From: Paracoccaceae bacterium
GTDB taxonomy: Bacteria > Pseudomonadota > Alphaproteobacteria > Rhodobacterales > Rhodobacteraceae
Assembly (NCBI GenBank): GCA_014872875.1
Contig: WKFI01000010.1
Coordinates: 186,001-250,000 of the forward strand
DNA: 64,000 bases
Reading direction: 5' to 3'
The notes under the pieces were generated by a model that worked only from the letters and a program-made list of their open reading frames with translations, made no database searches and was not told the origin of the DNA. Position numbers and translations under genes: made by a program. Below, piece after piece: positions 24,547 through 33,048 of the stretch (position 1 is its first letter; every line of letters begins with the position of its first letter).

Positions 24547-24574
24547 GGCGCGGCCTTGCCCGCGCCGCTTTTTT
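24547..24574 (+). terminator. intrinsic terminator/attenuator between proX and proV
   Basis: GGCGCGG (24547-24553) pairs with CCGCGCC (24560-24566) around a CCTTGC loop, followed by GC and six T residues (24569-24574). It lies 18 bp after the proX stop and 23 bp before proV. This would let binding protein be made in excess over the membrane components. Confidence 0.8.
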
Positions 24575-24596
24575 CTTACGCGACGAGGGCGGCGCC

Positions 24597-25616
24597 ATGA
24601 GTGACGTGCAAATAGAATGCCGCGATCTGTGGAAAATCTACGGACGCAGGGCGGATGAGGCCATGAAAGCGGTTCTGGCTGAAGGCCTCAGCAAAGAAGA
24701 AGTCCGCGATCGATACGACTGTGTGCTCGGCGTGCGCGACGCCACCTTCAGCGTCAATAAGGGCGAGATCTTCTGTATCATGGGGCTGTCGGGCTCTGGC
24801 AAATCCACGCTGGTGCGGCACGTGAACCGATTGATTGAACCGACTTCCGGTGAGATCCACGTGGCAAGCCAACGCGTTGACACAATGAACGAAAGTCAGC
24901 TGCGTCAACTGCGCGCCGAAACCATCGGCATGGTGTTTCAGCACATGGCGCTGTGGCCGCATCGCACGCTGGGAGACAATGTCGGCTTCGGTCTCGAAGT
25001 TCGAGGGGTTGCGCCTGAGCAGCGGCGCGAGGCTTCTCTGAAAGCGCTTGAGGCGATGGATCTCGGCGGTTGGATCGATCACTACCCGGACCAGCTCTCT
25101 GGCGGCATGCAGCAGCGCGTCGGCCTCGCCCGCGCCTTGGCCGCGGATCCTGAAATCTTGTTGATGGACGAACCGTTCTCGGCGCTCGATCCGCTGATCC
25201 GGCGACAATTGCAGGATCAGTTCCTCGACCTCTCGGCGCACATGGACAAGACCACCCTCTTCATAACCCATGACTTGGACGAGGCGATCCGTATGGGAGA
25301 TCACATTGCCATCATGAACGATGGTGAGATCGTGCAGATCGGTACGCCCGAAGAGATCGTGACCAACCCAAAAGACGACTATGTCGCTGAATTTGTCAAA
25401 GGCATCAGCCGGGTTGGCCTCGTGCGCGCCGAAACCATCATGGACAGGCTCGACGGGCGCGACGCCACAACCAAACAGGTGCAGCTCGACGCTGAACTCG
25501 GCGAAATTATCGAACACTTCATGGAAGATCAAACGCCCGTCACGGTGATGAGCCCCGACGGGTCCGCGGCGGGTCAGATCACGATCAAATCCGCGCTGAC
25601 GGCGCTGCGAGGATAA
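24597..25616 (+). CDS. proV: glycine betaine/choline-type ABC transporter, ATP-binding protein
   Basis: A 339-residue ATPase of the ProV/OpuAA type. Walker A GLSGSGKST (about residues 63-71), Q-loop VFQHMALWPHRT, signature LSGGMQQRVGLARAL, Walker B ILLMDEPFSALDP and the switch His in LFITHDLDEA are intact. The N-terminal extension EAMKAVLAEGLSKEEVRDRY is typical of the ProV subfamily. The C-terminal ~65 residues are a shortened regulatory tail rather than two full CBS domains. The ATG at 24597 follows the attenuator hairpin. Confidence 0.95.
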   Translation: MSDVQIECRDLWKIYGRRADEAMKAVLAEGLSKEEVRDRYDCVLGVRDATFSVNKGEIFCIMGLSGSGKSTLVRHVNRLIEPTSGEIHVASQRVDTMNESQLRQLRAETIGMVFQHMALWPHRTLGDNVGFGLEVRGVAPEQRREASLKALEAMDLGGWIDHYPDQLSGGMQQRVGLARALAADPEILLMDEPFSALDPLIRRQLQDQFLDLSAHMDKTTLFITHDLDEAIRMGDHIAIMNDGEIVQIGTPEEIVTNPKDDYVAEFVKGISRVGLVRAETIMDRLDGRDATTKQVQLDAELGEIIEHFMEDQTPVTVMSPDGSAAGQITIKSALTALRG

Positions 25617-25626
25617 GGAGGCGGCT

Positions 25627-26544
25627 ATGGAACTCTGGAACATTTTCGACACCGAATGGGTCCCGGTCGGCGCATGGGTTGAAAGCCTGCTGCAATGGGT
25701 CGTGGCCAACTTCCGCTTTATCTTTCAGGCGATCAAAGTCCCCTTTGACATCGTTCTCACGGGATTGGAAGACGGGCTAACACAGGCACCGGACCTCTTG
25801 ATCCTTGCGCTGATCGTGCTGGTCGCATGGCAGGCAGGTGGGCGCAGGTTGGGCCTGATCTCGCTGGCCTGTATGACCGCCATCGGCCTGATGGGCGCTT
25901 GGGAAGAAAGCATGACCACGCTCTCGATTGTCTTGACCTGCGTGGTGTTCTGCTCGCTGATCGGCATTCCCTTGGGCGTGATTGCCGCCAAGAATGATCG
26001 GTTCTGGATGATCCTGCAGCCGCTTCTTGACCTGATGCAGACCATTCCATCCTTTGTCTACCTGGTGCCTATCGTGATGCTGTTCTCCATCGGCAATGTG
26101 TCGGGCGTGATTGTGACCTTCATCTACGCTCTGCCACCGGTGGTGCGCCTGACCAACCTCGGCATCCGGCAGGTGCGGGCTGACATGGTTGAAGCCGCCC
26201 GCGCCTTTGGCGCGTCGAACCGGCAGACGCTTTACAAGGTGGAACTGCCACTGGCGATGCCCACCATCATGGCTGGCGTGAACCAGACCATCATGATGGC
26301 ACTCTCTATGGTCGTGGTCTCCTCGATGATCTCGGTCACAGGCCTCGGCCAGATGGTGTTACGCGGCATCGGGCGCCTTGACATGGGGCTGGCGACGGTT
26401 GGCGGGCTCGGCATCGTCTTCCTCGCCATCGTCATCGACCGTACCTCGCAAAGCTTTGGCATCTCTGCGCGCGATCGTGGTCACAAGAAATGGTACGAGA
26501 CAGGCCCCGTTGGCGCTGTCCGTGGCCTGATGAAGAAGGGTTAA
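25627..26544 (+). CDS. proW: glycine betaine/choline-type ABC transporter, permease
   Basis: A 305-residue inner-membrane permease with about six to seven helices. The ABC coupling loop is EAARAFGASNRQTLYKVELPLAMPTIMAGVNQTIMMALSMVVV, as in ProW. AAGGAGGCGGCT precedes the ATG, 10 bp after proV. It forms the translocation pore with ProV and ProX. Confidence 0.95.
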   Translation: MELWNIFDTEWVPVGAWVESLLQWVVANFRFIFQAIKVPFDIVLTGLEDGLTQAPDLLILALIVLVAWQAGGRRLGLISLACMTAIGLMGAWEESMTTLSIVLTCVVFCSLIGIPLGVIAAKNDRFWMILQPLLDLMQTIPSFVYLVPIVMLFSIGNVSGVIVTFIYALPPVVRLTNLGIRQVRADMVEAARAFGASNRQTLYKVELPLAMPTIMAGVNQTIMMALSMVVVSSMISVTGLGQMVLRGIGRLDMGLATVGGLGIVFLAIVIDRTSQSFGISARDRGHKKWYETGPVGAVRGLMKKG

Positions 26545-26547
26545 GCC

Positions 26548-28041
26548 ATGACAGATCGTCCCAACATCCTGTTCATCCAAGTTGACCAGCTCACTGCCGG
26601 AGCCTTGCGGTCTTACGGCGACAAGATCTGCCACGCACCGACCCTGGATGCCCTGGCTGACAGCGGCGTTGTCTTTGAGAACGCCTACTGCAACTTTCCG
26701 CTCTGCGCGCCGTCGCGGTTTTCCATGGCCACGGGGCAACTCGCTGGCAAGGTCGGGGCATATGACAATGCCGCCGAGTTCTCGGCCGAAATCCCGACCT
26801 ATGCACATTATTTGCGCGCGGCAGGCTATCAGACTGCGCTTGCAGGCAAGATGCACTTTATCGGGCCGGATCAGTTTCATGGCTTCGAAAAGCGCCTGAC
26901 GGCGGATCTCTATCCGGCTGACTTCGCCTGGGTTCCAAACTGGGGCAATGAAGGCAAACGAGACACCAACGATCCAAGGGCGGTGCGCATTGCTGGCATC
27001 TGTGAGCGCTCGGTTCAAATCGATTATGACGAGGAAGTCACGTTCAAGGCCGTGCAGCATATCTTCGACGTTGCACGCTCGGACGACGACCGCCCCTTCT
27101 TCCTGCAAGTGTCCTATACGCACCCTCATGAACCCTATCTCTGTCGCAAGGAGTTCTGGGATCTCTACGAGGGCAAGGACATTCCCATGCCGAGCGTAGG
27201 CGCTCTGCCGGAACAAGAACACGATCCCCACTCTGCGCGCCTGCTGAAGGATTTTGGCATGCTTGGCATTCAATTCAACGACGAGGATATTCAAAGGGCC
27301 ATCCGCGCATATTACGGATCCATCAGCTTCATCGACTCCATGGTAGCCCGTGTTCTGGATGCACTGCGGGCTACGGGAACGGACACGAACACCATCATTC
27401 TCTTCACCTCAGACCATGGTGAAATGCTGGGTGAGCGCGGCATGTGGTTCAAGAAGCACTTCTTCGAGAAATCCCTGCGCATCCCCCTGATCATGTCTGG
27501 CCCGGGCATCAACCCTCAGAGGGTGCAGGAGCTCACGTCACTCGTCGATCTGGTGCCGACCTTCAATGCAATTGCTGGAGTTGAAGAGGAAAGCGAACCT
27601 CTGGAAGGAGTCGATCTGGCAACCTTGACCGATTGTGGCGACCCTGAACCGGCACGTGCCGTCTATGCAGAGTATCTCGCCGAAGCCACGCCCGTGCCAA
27701 TATTCATGATCCGTCGCGGCCACTACAAGTTCATCTCTTCGTCGCACGACGGAGAACTTCTGTATGACCTCGCCAATGACCCGTGTGAGCGCGTCAATCT
27801 TGTTTCAAACGCCGACCACCAAGAGGTCTTGTCCCGTTTTCGTCAGGAAGTCGCCGAGAAATGGAATGAAGAAGAACTGACGCGTGAAATCCTGCTCAGC
27901 CAGAAACGCCGCGCCGTCGTTCGAGACGCCATGGGCAAAGGTGAAAAACAGCGCTGGAACCATGGCGAAAGCAGCAAGGATCAAGTCATCTGGTATCGTG
28001 GCGAGCAAGGCTACAATGAGTGGGCGTTTGACTATATATGA
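26548..28041 (+). CDS. betC: choline-sulfatase
   Basis: A 497-residue type I sulfatase of usual BetC length. The formylglycine site is Cys53 in CAPSR (NFPLCAPSRFSMATG). Metal ligands include PNILFIQVDQL and LFTSDHGEMLGERGMWFKKHFFE, and GKMHFIGPDQFHGFEKR is characteristic of choline-sulfatases. There is no signal peptide, so it acts in the cytoplasm on imported choline-O-sulfate, giving choline and sulfate. It starts 3 bp after proW in the same operon. The C-terminal ~90 residues form the extended tail seen in BetC tetramers. Confidence 0.95.
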   Translation: MTDRPNILFIQVDQLTAGALRSYGDKICHAPTLDALADSGVVFENAYCNFPLCAPSRFSMATGQLAGKVGAYDNAAEFSAEIPTYAHYLRAAGYQTALAGKMHFIGPDQFHGFEKRLTADLYPADFAWVPNWGNEGKRDTNDPRAVRIAGICERSVQIDYDEEVTFKAVQHIFDVARSDDDRPFFLQVSYTHPHEPYLCRKEFWDLYEGKDIPMPSVGALPEQEHDPHSARLLKDFGMLGIQFNDEDIQRAIRAYYGSISFIDSMVARVLDALRATGTDTNTIILFTSDHGEMLGERGMWFKKHFFEKSLRIPLIMSGPGINPQRVQELTSLVDLVPTFNAIAGVEEESEPLEGVDLATLTDCGDPEPARAVYAEYLAEATPVPIFMIRRGHYKFISSSHDGELLYDLANDPCERVNLVSNADHQEVLSRFRQEVAEKWNEEELTREILLSQKRRAVVRDAMGKGEKQRWNHGESSKDQVIWYRGEQGYNEWAFDYI

Positions 28042-28365
28042 CCCGAGGCATTTTGTGTGTCGGGATTAGATCAGTTGAAAGCCGAACCTTAAGAGCACGT
28101 GTTTCGATATAACATCGTTCCCACGCTAAGTGTTGGACGCGGGAATTGTTGAGCCGTTGCCGAAGGCAGCTTGTTCCGTAGGGCAGACCTGGGTCTTGAT
28201 TGCAGAGAAGGAAGCACTCCGCCGAGGGCGACGGATGCGCCGGTTCCTGCGTTCGCCTTTGGGCTCGCGCCTGCCTTTTTCCGCGATTGCTCCTGAGACT
28301 GTTACCTTGGATTGCCGACGGCCGGTTGGCGCTGTGGTGGATCGTGACGGATGGGCGGAACCATC

Positions 28366-28640
28366 ATGACCATTGCCAACTTACCTGCCATTCGCGCGCA
28401 TCGTCCTGCTTGGAACAAAGGTCGCGTCTTCGGGCAGAAACGTCCATTGATCCCGAAGCAGGTTTGGGCCGTCCGCGCCCAGCTTGAAATCGCGGAGAAC
28501 CATCGTGCTCTGGCTCTGTTCAACCTTGCCATCGACAGCAGCCTCGCGGTTGCGATCTGGTAAAACTGAAGGTCGCAGACATCTTCGCGTTGGGTCAGGC
28601 CAAAGGGCTTGGTTCGATTTCAAAGTCGCAACCGGCCGTT
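28366..28640 (+). pseudogene. frameshifted N-terminal remnant of a tyrosine recombinase/integrase
   Basis: From the ATG at 28366 the frame reads TIANLPAIRAHRPAWNKG, GQKRPLIPKQVWAVRAQLE and ENHRALALFNLAIDS, which I recognise as the start of a tyrosine-recombinase-like integrase common in alphaproteobacteria. It then stops at TGGTAA near 28563. A frame change near 28540 continues the family sequence as RGCDLVKLKVADIFALGQAK to about 28615, after which similarity fades into the 3-prime end of the GcvT-like gene on the other strand. The catalytic domain is absent, so it is a non-functional relic of a mobile element. Confidence 0.65.
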
Positions 28641-29732
28641 CTGTGGGTCGTAGATCGCGCCGGTTCGGATTGTCGCGATCACATCGCCTGCCAGATCAAC
28701 CATTTCGCCGTCACGCGCCAGTTCGGATGGGACATAGCCCATCGCCAGCGCGCAACCGACCGAATGGCCCATCGCAGATGATGTGACATGACCGATGGTC
28801 GCGCCGCCTGCGTGCAACTCCGTGCCACCTTCGGGCGGTTTGGCACCCTTCGGCAGTTCAAGCAAAACAAGGCTGCGGGACGTGCCGTTGGCCTTCAAGC
28901 CTTCGACGACGTCCTTGCCCGGATAAGCAACTTCCTTCTCGCGTATAGTCCAGCCCAGCCCGGCCTCGACCGGGGTATGTTCCTCGGTGATGTCACGCCC
29001 AAAGATCGGGTACTTCTTTTCGATCCGCAGGCTGACCATCGCGGCGACCCCGCAGGGCACCAGGCCTTTGTTCGAACCGGCTTCCAGGATCGCCTCATAG
29101 AGATCTTCGGCATTCTGGGTGGGGATGAACAGCTCATAACCCAGCTCGCCCGTGAACCCGGTGCGGGAGATGATGACATCCTCGACCCCACCAAGCGAGG
29201 TTTGGACAATTTCGAAGGGTTTGAGCGCCTCGTTGGACAGATCCGCTGGCGTCATCGGTTGTAGGCAGTCGCGCGCAGCCGGACCTTGAAGCGACAGCGA
29301 GGTATAGCGGTAGCCGAGCGAAACAACGGTGACGTCCATGCCCGCGCCCTTGTCATTCAAATGCGCCTCGATTACGCCAACACGATGCGGGGCGGGGCAA
29401 ACCCAGAACTTGTCTTCGGACACGCGCCAGGTGATCACATCATCCAGAAAACAGCCATCATCCTTCAGAATGCCGCAATAGGTGCCCTTGTTGTCGGGCA
29501 GTTTGGCCATATCAGCCACGTGGGTTTCATTCACCAGCCGCAGCGCGTCGCGACCCGAAACCTGCAACAGGAACTGGCCGAAGATCTCGAACAACCCGGC
29601 CTTTTCGCGCGTGGTCAGGTGTTCCGTTTTCGGGTCGGAGAATGCGATGGGAGCATAGTAGCCGGCGGCTGCACGCACGTCGGCATTACGCGCCATGAAG
29701 GCGTGATACAGCGGGGTTTTCTTGGTGGTCAT
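28620..29732 (-). CDS. aminomethyltransferase-family (GcvT-like) protein
   Basis: A 370-residue tetrahydrofolate-dependent aminomethyl/demethylase-family protein. Landmarks are LFEIFGQFLLQVSGRDALRLVNE, LSLQGPAARDCLQP, ISRTGFTGELGYELFIP, PCGVAAMVSLRIEKKYPIFGRDI and GHVTSSAMGHSVGCALAMGYV. AAGGACACGTC precedes the ATG. It is last in a minus-strand operon after the TMADH-like flavoenzyme (14-bp gap), so it probably passes a methyl or methylene group to tetrahydrofolate. DMSP demethylase DmdA belongs to the same superfamily, but the N-terminal sequence does not look like DmdA to me. Confidence 0.85.
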   Translation of the reverse strand: MTTKKTPLYHAFMARNADVRAAAGYYAPIAFSDPKTEHLTTREKAGLFEIFGQFLLQVSGRDALRLVNETHVADMAKLPDNKGTYCGILKDDGCFLDDVITWRVSEDKFWVCPAPHRVGVIEAHLNDKGAGMDVTVVSLGYRYTSLSLQGPAARDCLQPMTPADLSNEALKPFEIVQTSLGGVEDVIISRTGFTGELGYELFIPTQNAEDLYEAILEAGSNKGLVPCGVAAMVSLRIEKKYPIFGRDITEEHTPVEAGLGWTIREKEVAYPGKDVVEGLKANGTSRSLVLLELPKGAKPPEGGTELHAGGATIGHVTSSAMGHSVGCALAMGYVPSELARDGEMVDLAGDVIATIRTGAIYDPQNGRLRL

Positions 29733-29746
29733 GACGTGTCCTTGGG

Positions 29747-31786
29747 TCAGAGAAAGAGTGTTGGGCGCTCGCGCTTGAAGATGCGGTCTGCGGGTTCGGA
29801 ACCCAGGATCTCGCGGGCATGGCGGTGGCCGGAATAAATCGCGGTCTGTATCGTGCCGGGCACTTCGGCGTCACCGACTACCCGGTGGGTCGTGCCCCGG
29901 GTGATGAGGGCATCCGACAGTGCCGTGTCGGGCAACCGGCGGGTCACGGCAATAAGTGTCCTGCCAGGGATGGCCTTCTGCGGTTCGCCCGTATCAGAGC
30001 GCACCACCTGCAATGCGCCATCCTGCCAACCGGTGGCCGAGCTGTTGGGCGACATGTGCACGCCAGCGGCCAGAAGTTCAGCCACCATGCGGGGTTGTTC
30101 CAGCGTATTCCCCATCCACCCCGCAAGCACCGGCATTGGGGTGACGATATGAACTTCGTGTCCCTTGGACGCCAGGTCAGCGGCCAGTGCATTGGCCATG
30201 TAATAATGGTCATCGTCATAGATCACGAACGGGCCCGTGATCTCGGCCCCATCCAACACATCGTCGGGGGTCAAGGCGGCACCCAGAAAGCCAGGGATCG
30301 GGACCAGGTGCGACCGCCCCTGCCCATCGCGCAGCCAGTGTGAACCGGTGGCCAGGATGATCTGGTCCGCCTCGAAATCTTCAATGCCATCGGCGTCCAG
30401 CTCGCTGCCCGGATACAGATGCACATTGCCCATCTGTTGCAGCTGATACAGGCGATAATCGACAACGCGGCCCCACGTGGCGAGGTTCTTGATGGTTGCC
30501 TCGCGGCGCACGCGCCCGCCCAGCTCGTCCGCCTTGTCGGCCACGGTAACCTCGTGCCCGGCGCGGGCCAGAGTCAGTGCGGCTTCCAGTCCCGACGGAC
30601 CACCGCCAACGATCAGTACGTTTTGCGGGGCTTCAGTTTCAGGCACCTTTTCGGGATGCCAGCCGCGCCGCCATTCCTCGGACATGGTGGGGTTCTGAGT
30701 GCAGCGCACCGGCACCCCGGCCAGTTCGGTAGAGACACAGATATTGCAGGCAATGCACTCACGAATATCCTCGATCCGTCCTTCGCGGATCTTGGTTGGC
30801 AGGAACGGATCGGCTATCGAGGCGCGGGCCGAGCCGATCATGTCCAGCACCCCACGCTTAACCTGGCTGACCATCGTGTCGGGCGAGGTAAAGCGGCCTA
30901 CTCCCAGCACGGGCTTGTTGGTGACCTGTTTGACGAAAGCGGTGAATTCTTCCTGATACCCCTGCCGGGCATAGCGCGAGGTTGTGCTGTCGACGCTCCA
31001 GCCCGACACGTTCACGTCCCACAGGTCGGGCAGCTCGGCCAAGGCCTCGACCACGTCGCGCCCCTCGCCATCACAGGTAATGCGCTTGGGGCCCGAGGCC
31101 TCGTGCACGGCAAAGCGCAGGGCAATGGCCATGTCGCCCGCGGCCTCGTCCTGAGCCTCTTCCAACACTTCGCGCAGCAGGCGCAGGCGGTTTTCGAACG
31201 AACCGCCATATTCATCCGTCCGATGATTGTAATGGGGCGACAGGAAATGCCACAGGATCGAGGCGTCATGGCTGGCATAGACATAGGCCATGTCATAACC
31301 CGCCTGTTTCGCCCGCCCGATAGCTGCACGGAACGAGGCGCGCAGCCGCTTGATGTCCGCCTTGTCCATCGCCTTGGCCGAATAGGGCATTTCCGGTTTC
31401 AGGGTCGGCAATGACGACGGCCCCATCGCCGGATACCCGTTTTCCGCCCCGCGCGACCGGAGGCCGGTATGGGCCAGCTCGATCGAGGCCAGCGCGCCGT
31501 GGGCATGGATGCGGTCGACCGATTTGGCATGAACCGCAATATCGCCCTCGTCCCACAGCCGTTCATAGGGCAGACCGGACAGGTCCGAGGTCGGGTCGAT
31601 TTCGCTCAGCTGCATTCCGATGATGCCCCATCCCCCCTCGGCGCGCATCTCGCGAATGCCGATGGCACCATTGGGCATCAGGTAACTGTGACCATTGGCA
31701 TAGGGCATCATCACGAACCTGTTGGGGGCGGTGACGGGGCCGATTTTCAGCGGCTCGAACAGGATGTCATATTGGCCGTTCAACAT
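29747..31786 (-). CDS. FMN/[4Fe-4S]/FAD oxidoreductase, trimethylamine-dehydrogenase / DgcA / StcD-like
   Basis: A 679-residue multidomain flavoenzyme. Residues ~1-350 form an old-yellow-enzyme barrel (FEPLKIGPVTAPNRF, HNRTDEYGGSFENRLRL-like HRTDEYGGSFENR). The [4Fe-4S] cysteines are C-x2-C-x2-C-x11-C in RECIACNICVS...VRCTQNP. Residues ~390-650 hold the FAD/ADP-binding domain (VLIVGGGPSGLEAALTLARAG). The Cys that binds FMN covalently in TMADH is missing; the equivalent loop reads MMPYANGHSY. Relatives demethylate trimethylamine, dimethylglycine and N-methylproline. It lies 1 bp after the Tm-1-like gene and 14 bp before the GcvT-like gene. Confidence 0.87.
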   Translation of the reverse strand: MLNGQYDILFEPLKIGPVTAPNRFVMMPYANGHSYLMPNGAIGIREMRAEGGWGIIGMQLSEIDPTSDLSGLPYERLWDEGDIAVHAKSVDRIHAHGALASIELAHTGLRSRGAENGYPAMGPSSLPTLKPEMPYSAKAMDKADIKRLRASFRAAIGRAKQAGYDMAYVYASHDASILWHFLSPHYNHRTDEYGGSFENRLRLLREVLEEAQDEAAGDMAIALRFAVHEASGPKRITCDGEGRDVVEALAELPDLWDVNVSGWSVDSTTSRYARQGYQEEFTAFVKQVTNKPVLGVGRFTSPDTMVSQVKRGVLDMIGSARASIADPFLPTKIREGRIEDIRECIACNICVSTELAGVPVRCTQNPTMSEEWRRGWHPEKVPETEAPQNVLIVGGGPSGLEAALTLARAGHEVTVADKADELGGRVRREATIKNLATWGRVVDYRLYQLQQMGNVHLYPGSELDADGIEDFEADQIILATGSHWLRDGQGRSHLVPIPGFLGAALTPDDVLDGAEITGPFVIYDDDHYYMANALAADLASKGHEVHIVTPMPVLAGWMGNTLEQPRMVAELLAAGVHMSPNSSATGWQDGALQVVRSDTGEPQKAIPGRTLIAVTRRLPDTALSDALITRGTTHRVVGDAEVPGTIQTAIYSGHRHAREILGSEPADRIFKRERPTLFL

Positions 31787-31787
31787 G

Positions 31788-33023
31788 TCAGCCTACCTTG
31801 ATCGTGCCGTCCGCCACCCAGGCGTCAAGCACAGCGAGTACCTTTGTGACAAAGGCCTCGTCGTTGATATGGCAGTCCAGCTCGCTGAAGATGATTGGGT
31901 CGGTCATGACCTTGCGCATCTCGTCGCAGAACTCAGCAAAGGCATCGGGGTCGTGGGCTTCCTGTCCGGGGCGGTCCCATTCCTCGATCCCCTGATTGGT
32001 CAGGATCACATGGGCGGGCGTGTCGCTAGACTTGATCCGCTTGGCCATCTCCCGCGCGGTTTCCCGACGTTCCTCGGCGTTCAGGCCAGAAGACTTGATC
32101 AGGCGGTTATGCGCATGGAAGGGCCGGTCCTGGTAACGTTCGGGGATCTCCTGCCAGCCGGCAAAGTCAATCAGGTCGATGCACCCCGGTGCGATGATTT
32201 GCGGAATGCCTGCGCGCCCGGCGCTGAGCATCCGGTCGCGCCCGCCATTGATGACCGAACCAACCATCAGGTTGCCCAGCTCGGGCAAGGCGAAATCCAT
32301 GACGCAGGCAAAGCCACCCTCGGCGGCGATGCTTTCAAAGGCTGCCCCGCCCATACCGGTGGCGTGGAAAATGGCGACCTCGAAGCCACGCTCCTCCAGC
32401 GCCGGTTTCAGGGCTTTCATGTATTTCAGGCATGATGAGCCGAGCGAGGTCATACCCACCACCGGCTTGTCCCGGACCGGCGGTTCGACTAGGCGCACCG
32501 CGCCCAGCACCGCACCGGCTGCCTGGGATAGTGAAGATTTGCAGACCGAGTTCAGCCCGTAAAGCCCGCCCGCCCACAGGATCATCTGGATATCTGCCGC
32601 CAGGCGTTCGGCCGGGATCAGCGGGCTGAAGGACACGGTCGAGACGACGTATTTCGGCACCCCAAGCGGCAGCGCCTGACAGACATCCAGCGCCAAGTCA
32701 GTGCCCATGGTGCCGCCCAGAATAACAACCCCGTCGAACTTGCCTTTGTCATAAAGCTGCACGGCCAGAGCGCAGGCCCCGGTTGCCATGATCTGCATAG
32801 CCGAGTTTTCGTCACCACTGTCGATCGCCGCCTGGATCGAAGAACCCCCGGCCTCGGCCACGTCATGTTTCGAGTGATCCGTGGGCTTGGCCGGGTCACC
32901 CAGCACGCTGACATCCATGGTCAACACGCCGCCCCCGCCCGCACGGATGCGGCTGGCCATATAGTCCAGCTCGTCATTCTTGGTGTCATAGGTGCCAATG
33001 ACCAGGATTGTCTTGTCAGCCAT
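31788..33023 (-). CDS. Tm-1-like ATP-binding domain protein (UPF0261)
   Basis: A 411-residue protein. It begins with the Tm-1 motif ILVIGTYDTKNDELDYMASRIR and contains GVVILGGTMGTDLALDVCQALPLGVPKYVVSTVSFS and PVVGMTSLGSSCLKYMKALKPALEERGFEVAIFHATGMGG, typical of the family whose plant member (tomato Tm-1) inhibits tobamovirus replication. Bacterial function is unknown. The ATG at 33023 follows GGGAGGAGAAAG; the longer frame upstream runs into the dehydrogenase gene without a start signal. It lies between two flavoenzymes, so a role in the demethylation pathway is likely. Confidence 0.9.
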   Translation of the reverse strand: MADKTILVIGTYDTKNDELDYMASRIRAGGGGVLTMDVSVLGDPAKPTDHSKHDVAEAGGSSIQAAIDSGDENSAMQIMATGACALAVQLYDKGKFDGVVILGGTMGTDLALDVCQALPLGVPKYVVSTVSFSPLIPAERLAADIQMILWAGGLYGLNSVCKSSLSQAAGAVLGAVRLVEPPVRDKPVVGMTSLGSSCLKYMKALKPALEERGFEVAIFHATGMGGAAFESIAAEGGFACVMDFALPELGNLMVGSVINGGRDRMLSAGRAGIPQIIAPGCIDLIDFAGWQEIPERYQDRPFHAHNRLIKSSGLNAEERRETAREMAKRIKSSDTPAHVILTNQGIEEWDRPGQEAHDPDAFAEFCDEMRKVMTDPIIFSELDCHINDEAFVTKVLAVLDAWVADGTIKVG

Positions 33024-33048
33024 TTTCTTTCTCCTCCCTGAATGCGCC

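Noticed and set aside
28620-28781. Extension of the integrase remnant into the GcvT-like gene
   Set aside because: Beyond about 28640 the frame is only the antisense of a conserved GcvT-like C terminus, so the remnant is ended there.
28620-29732. Identification of the GcvT-like protein as DMSP demethylase DmdA
   Set aside because: Superfamily and length agree, but the N-terminal sequence lacks the pattern I associate with DmdA and the operon points to N-methyl amine chemistry.
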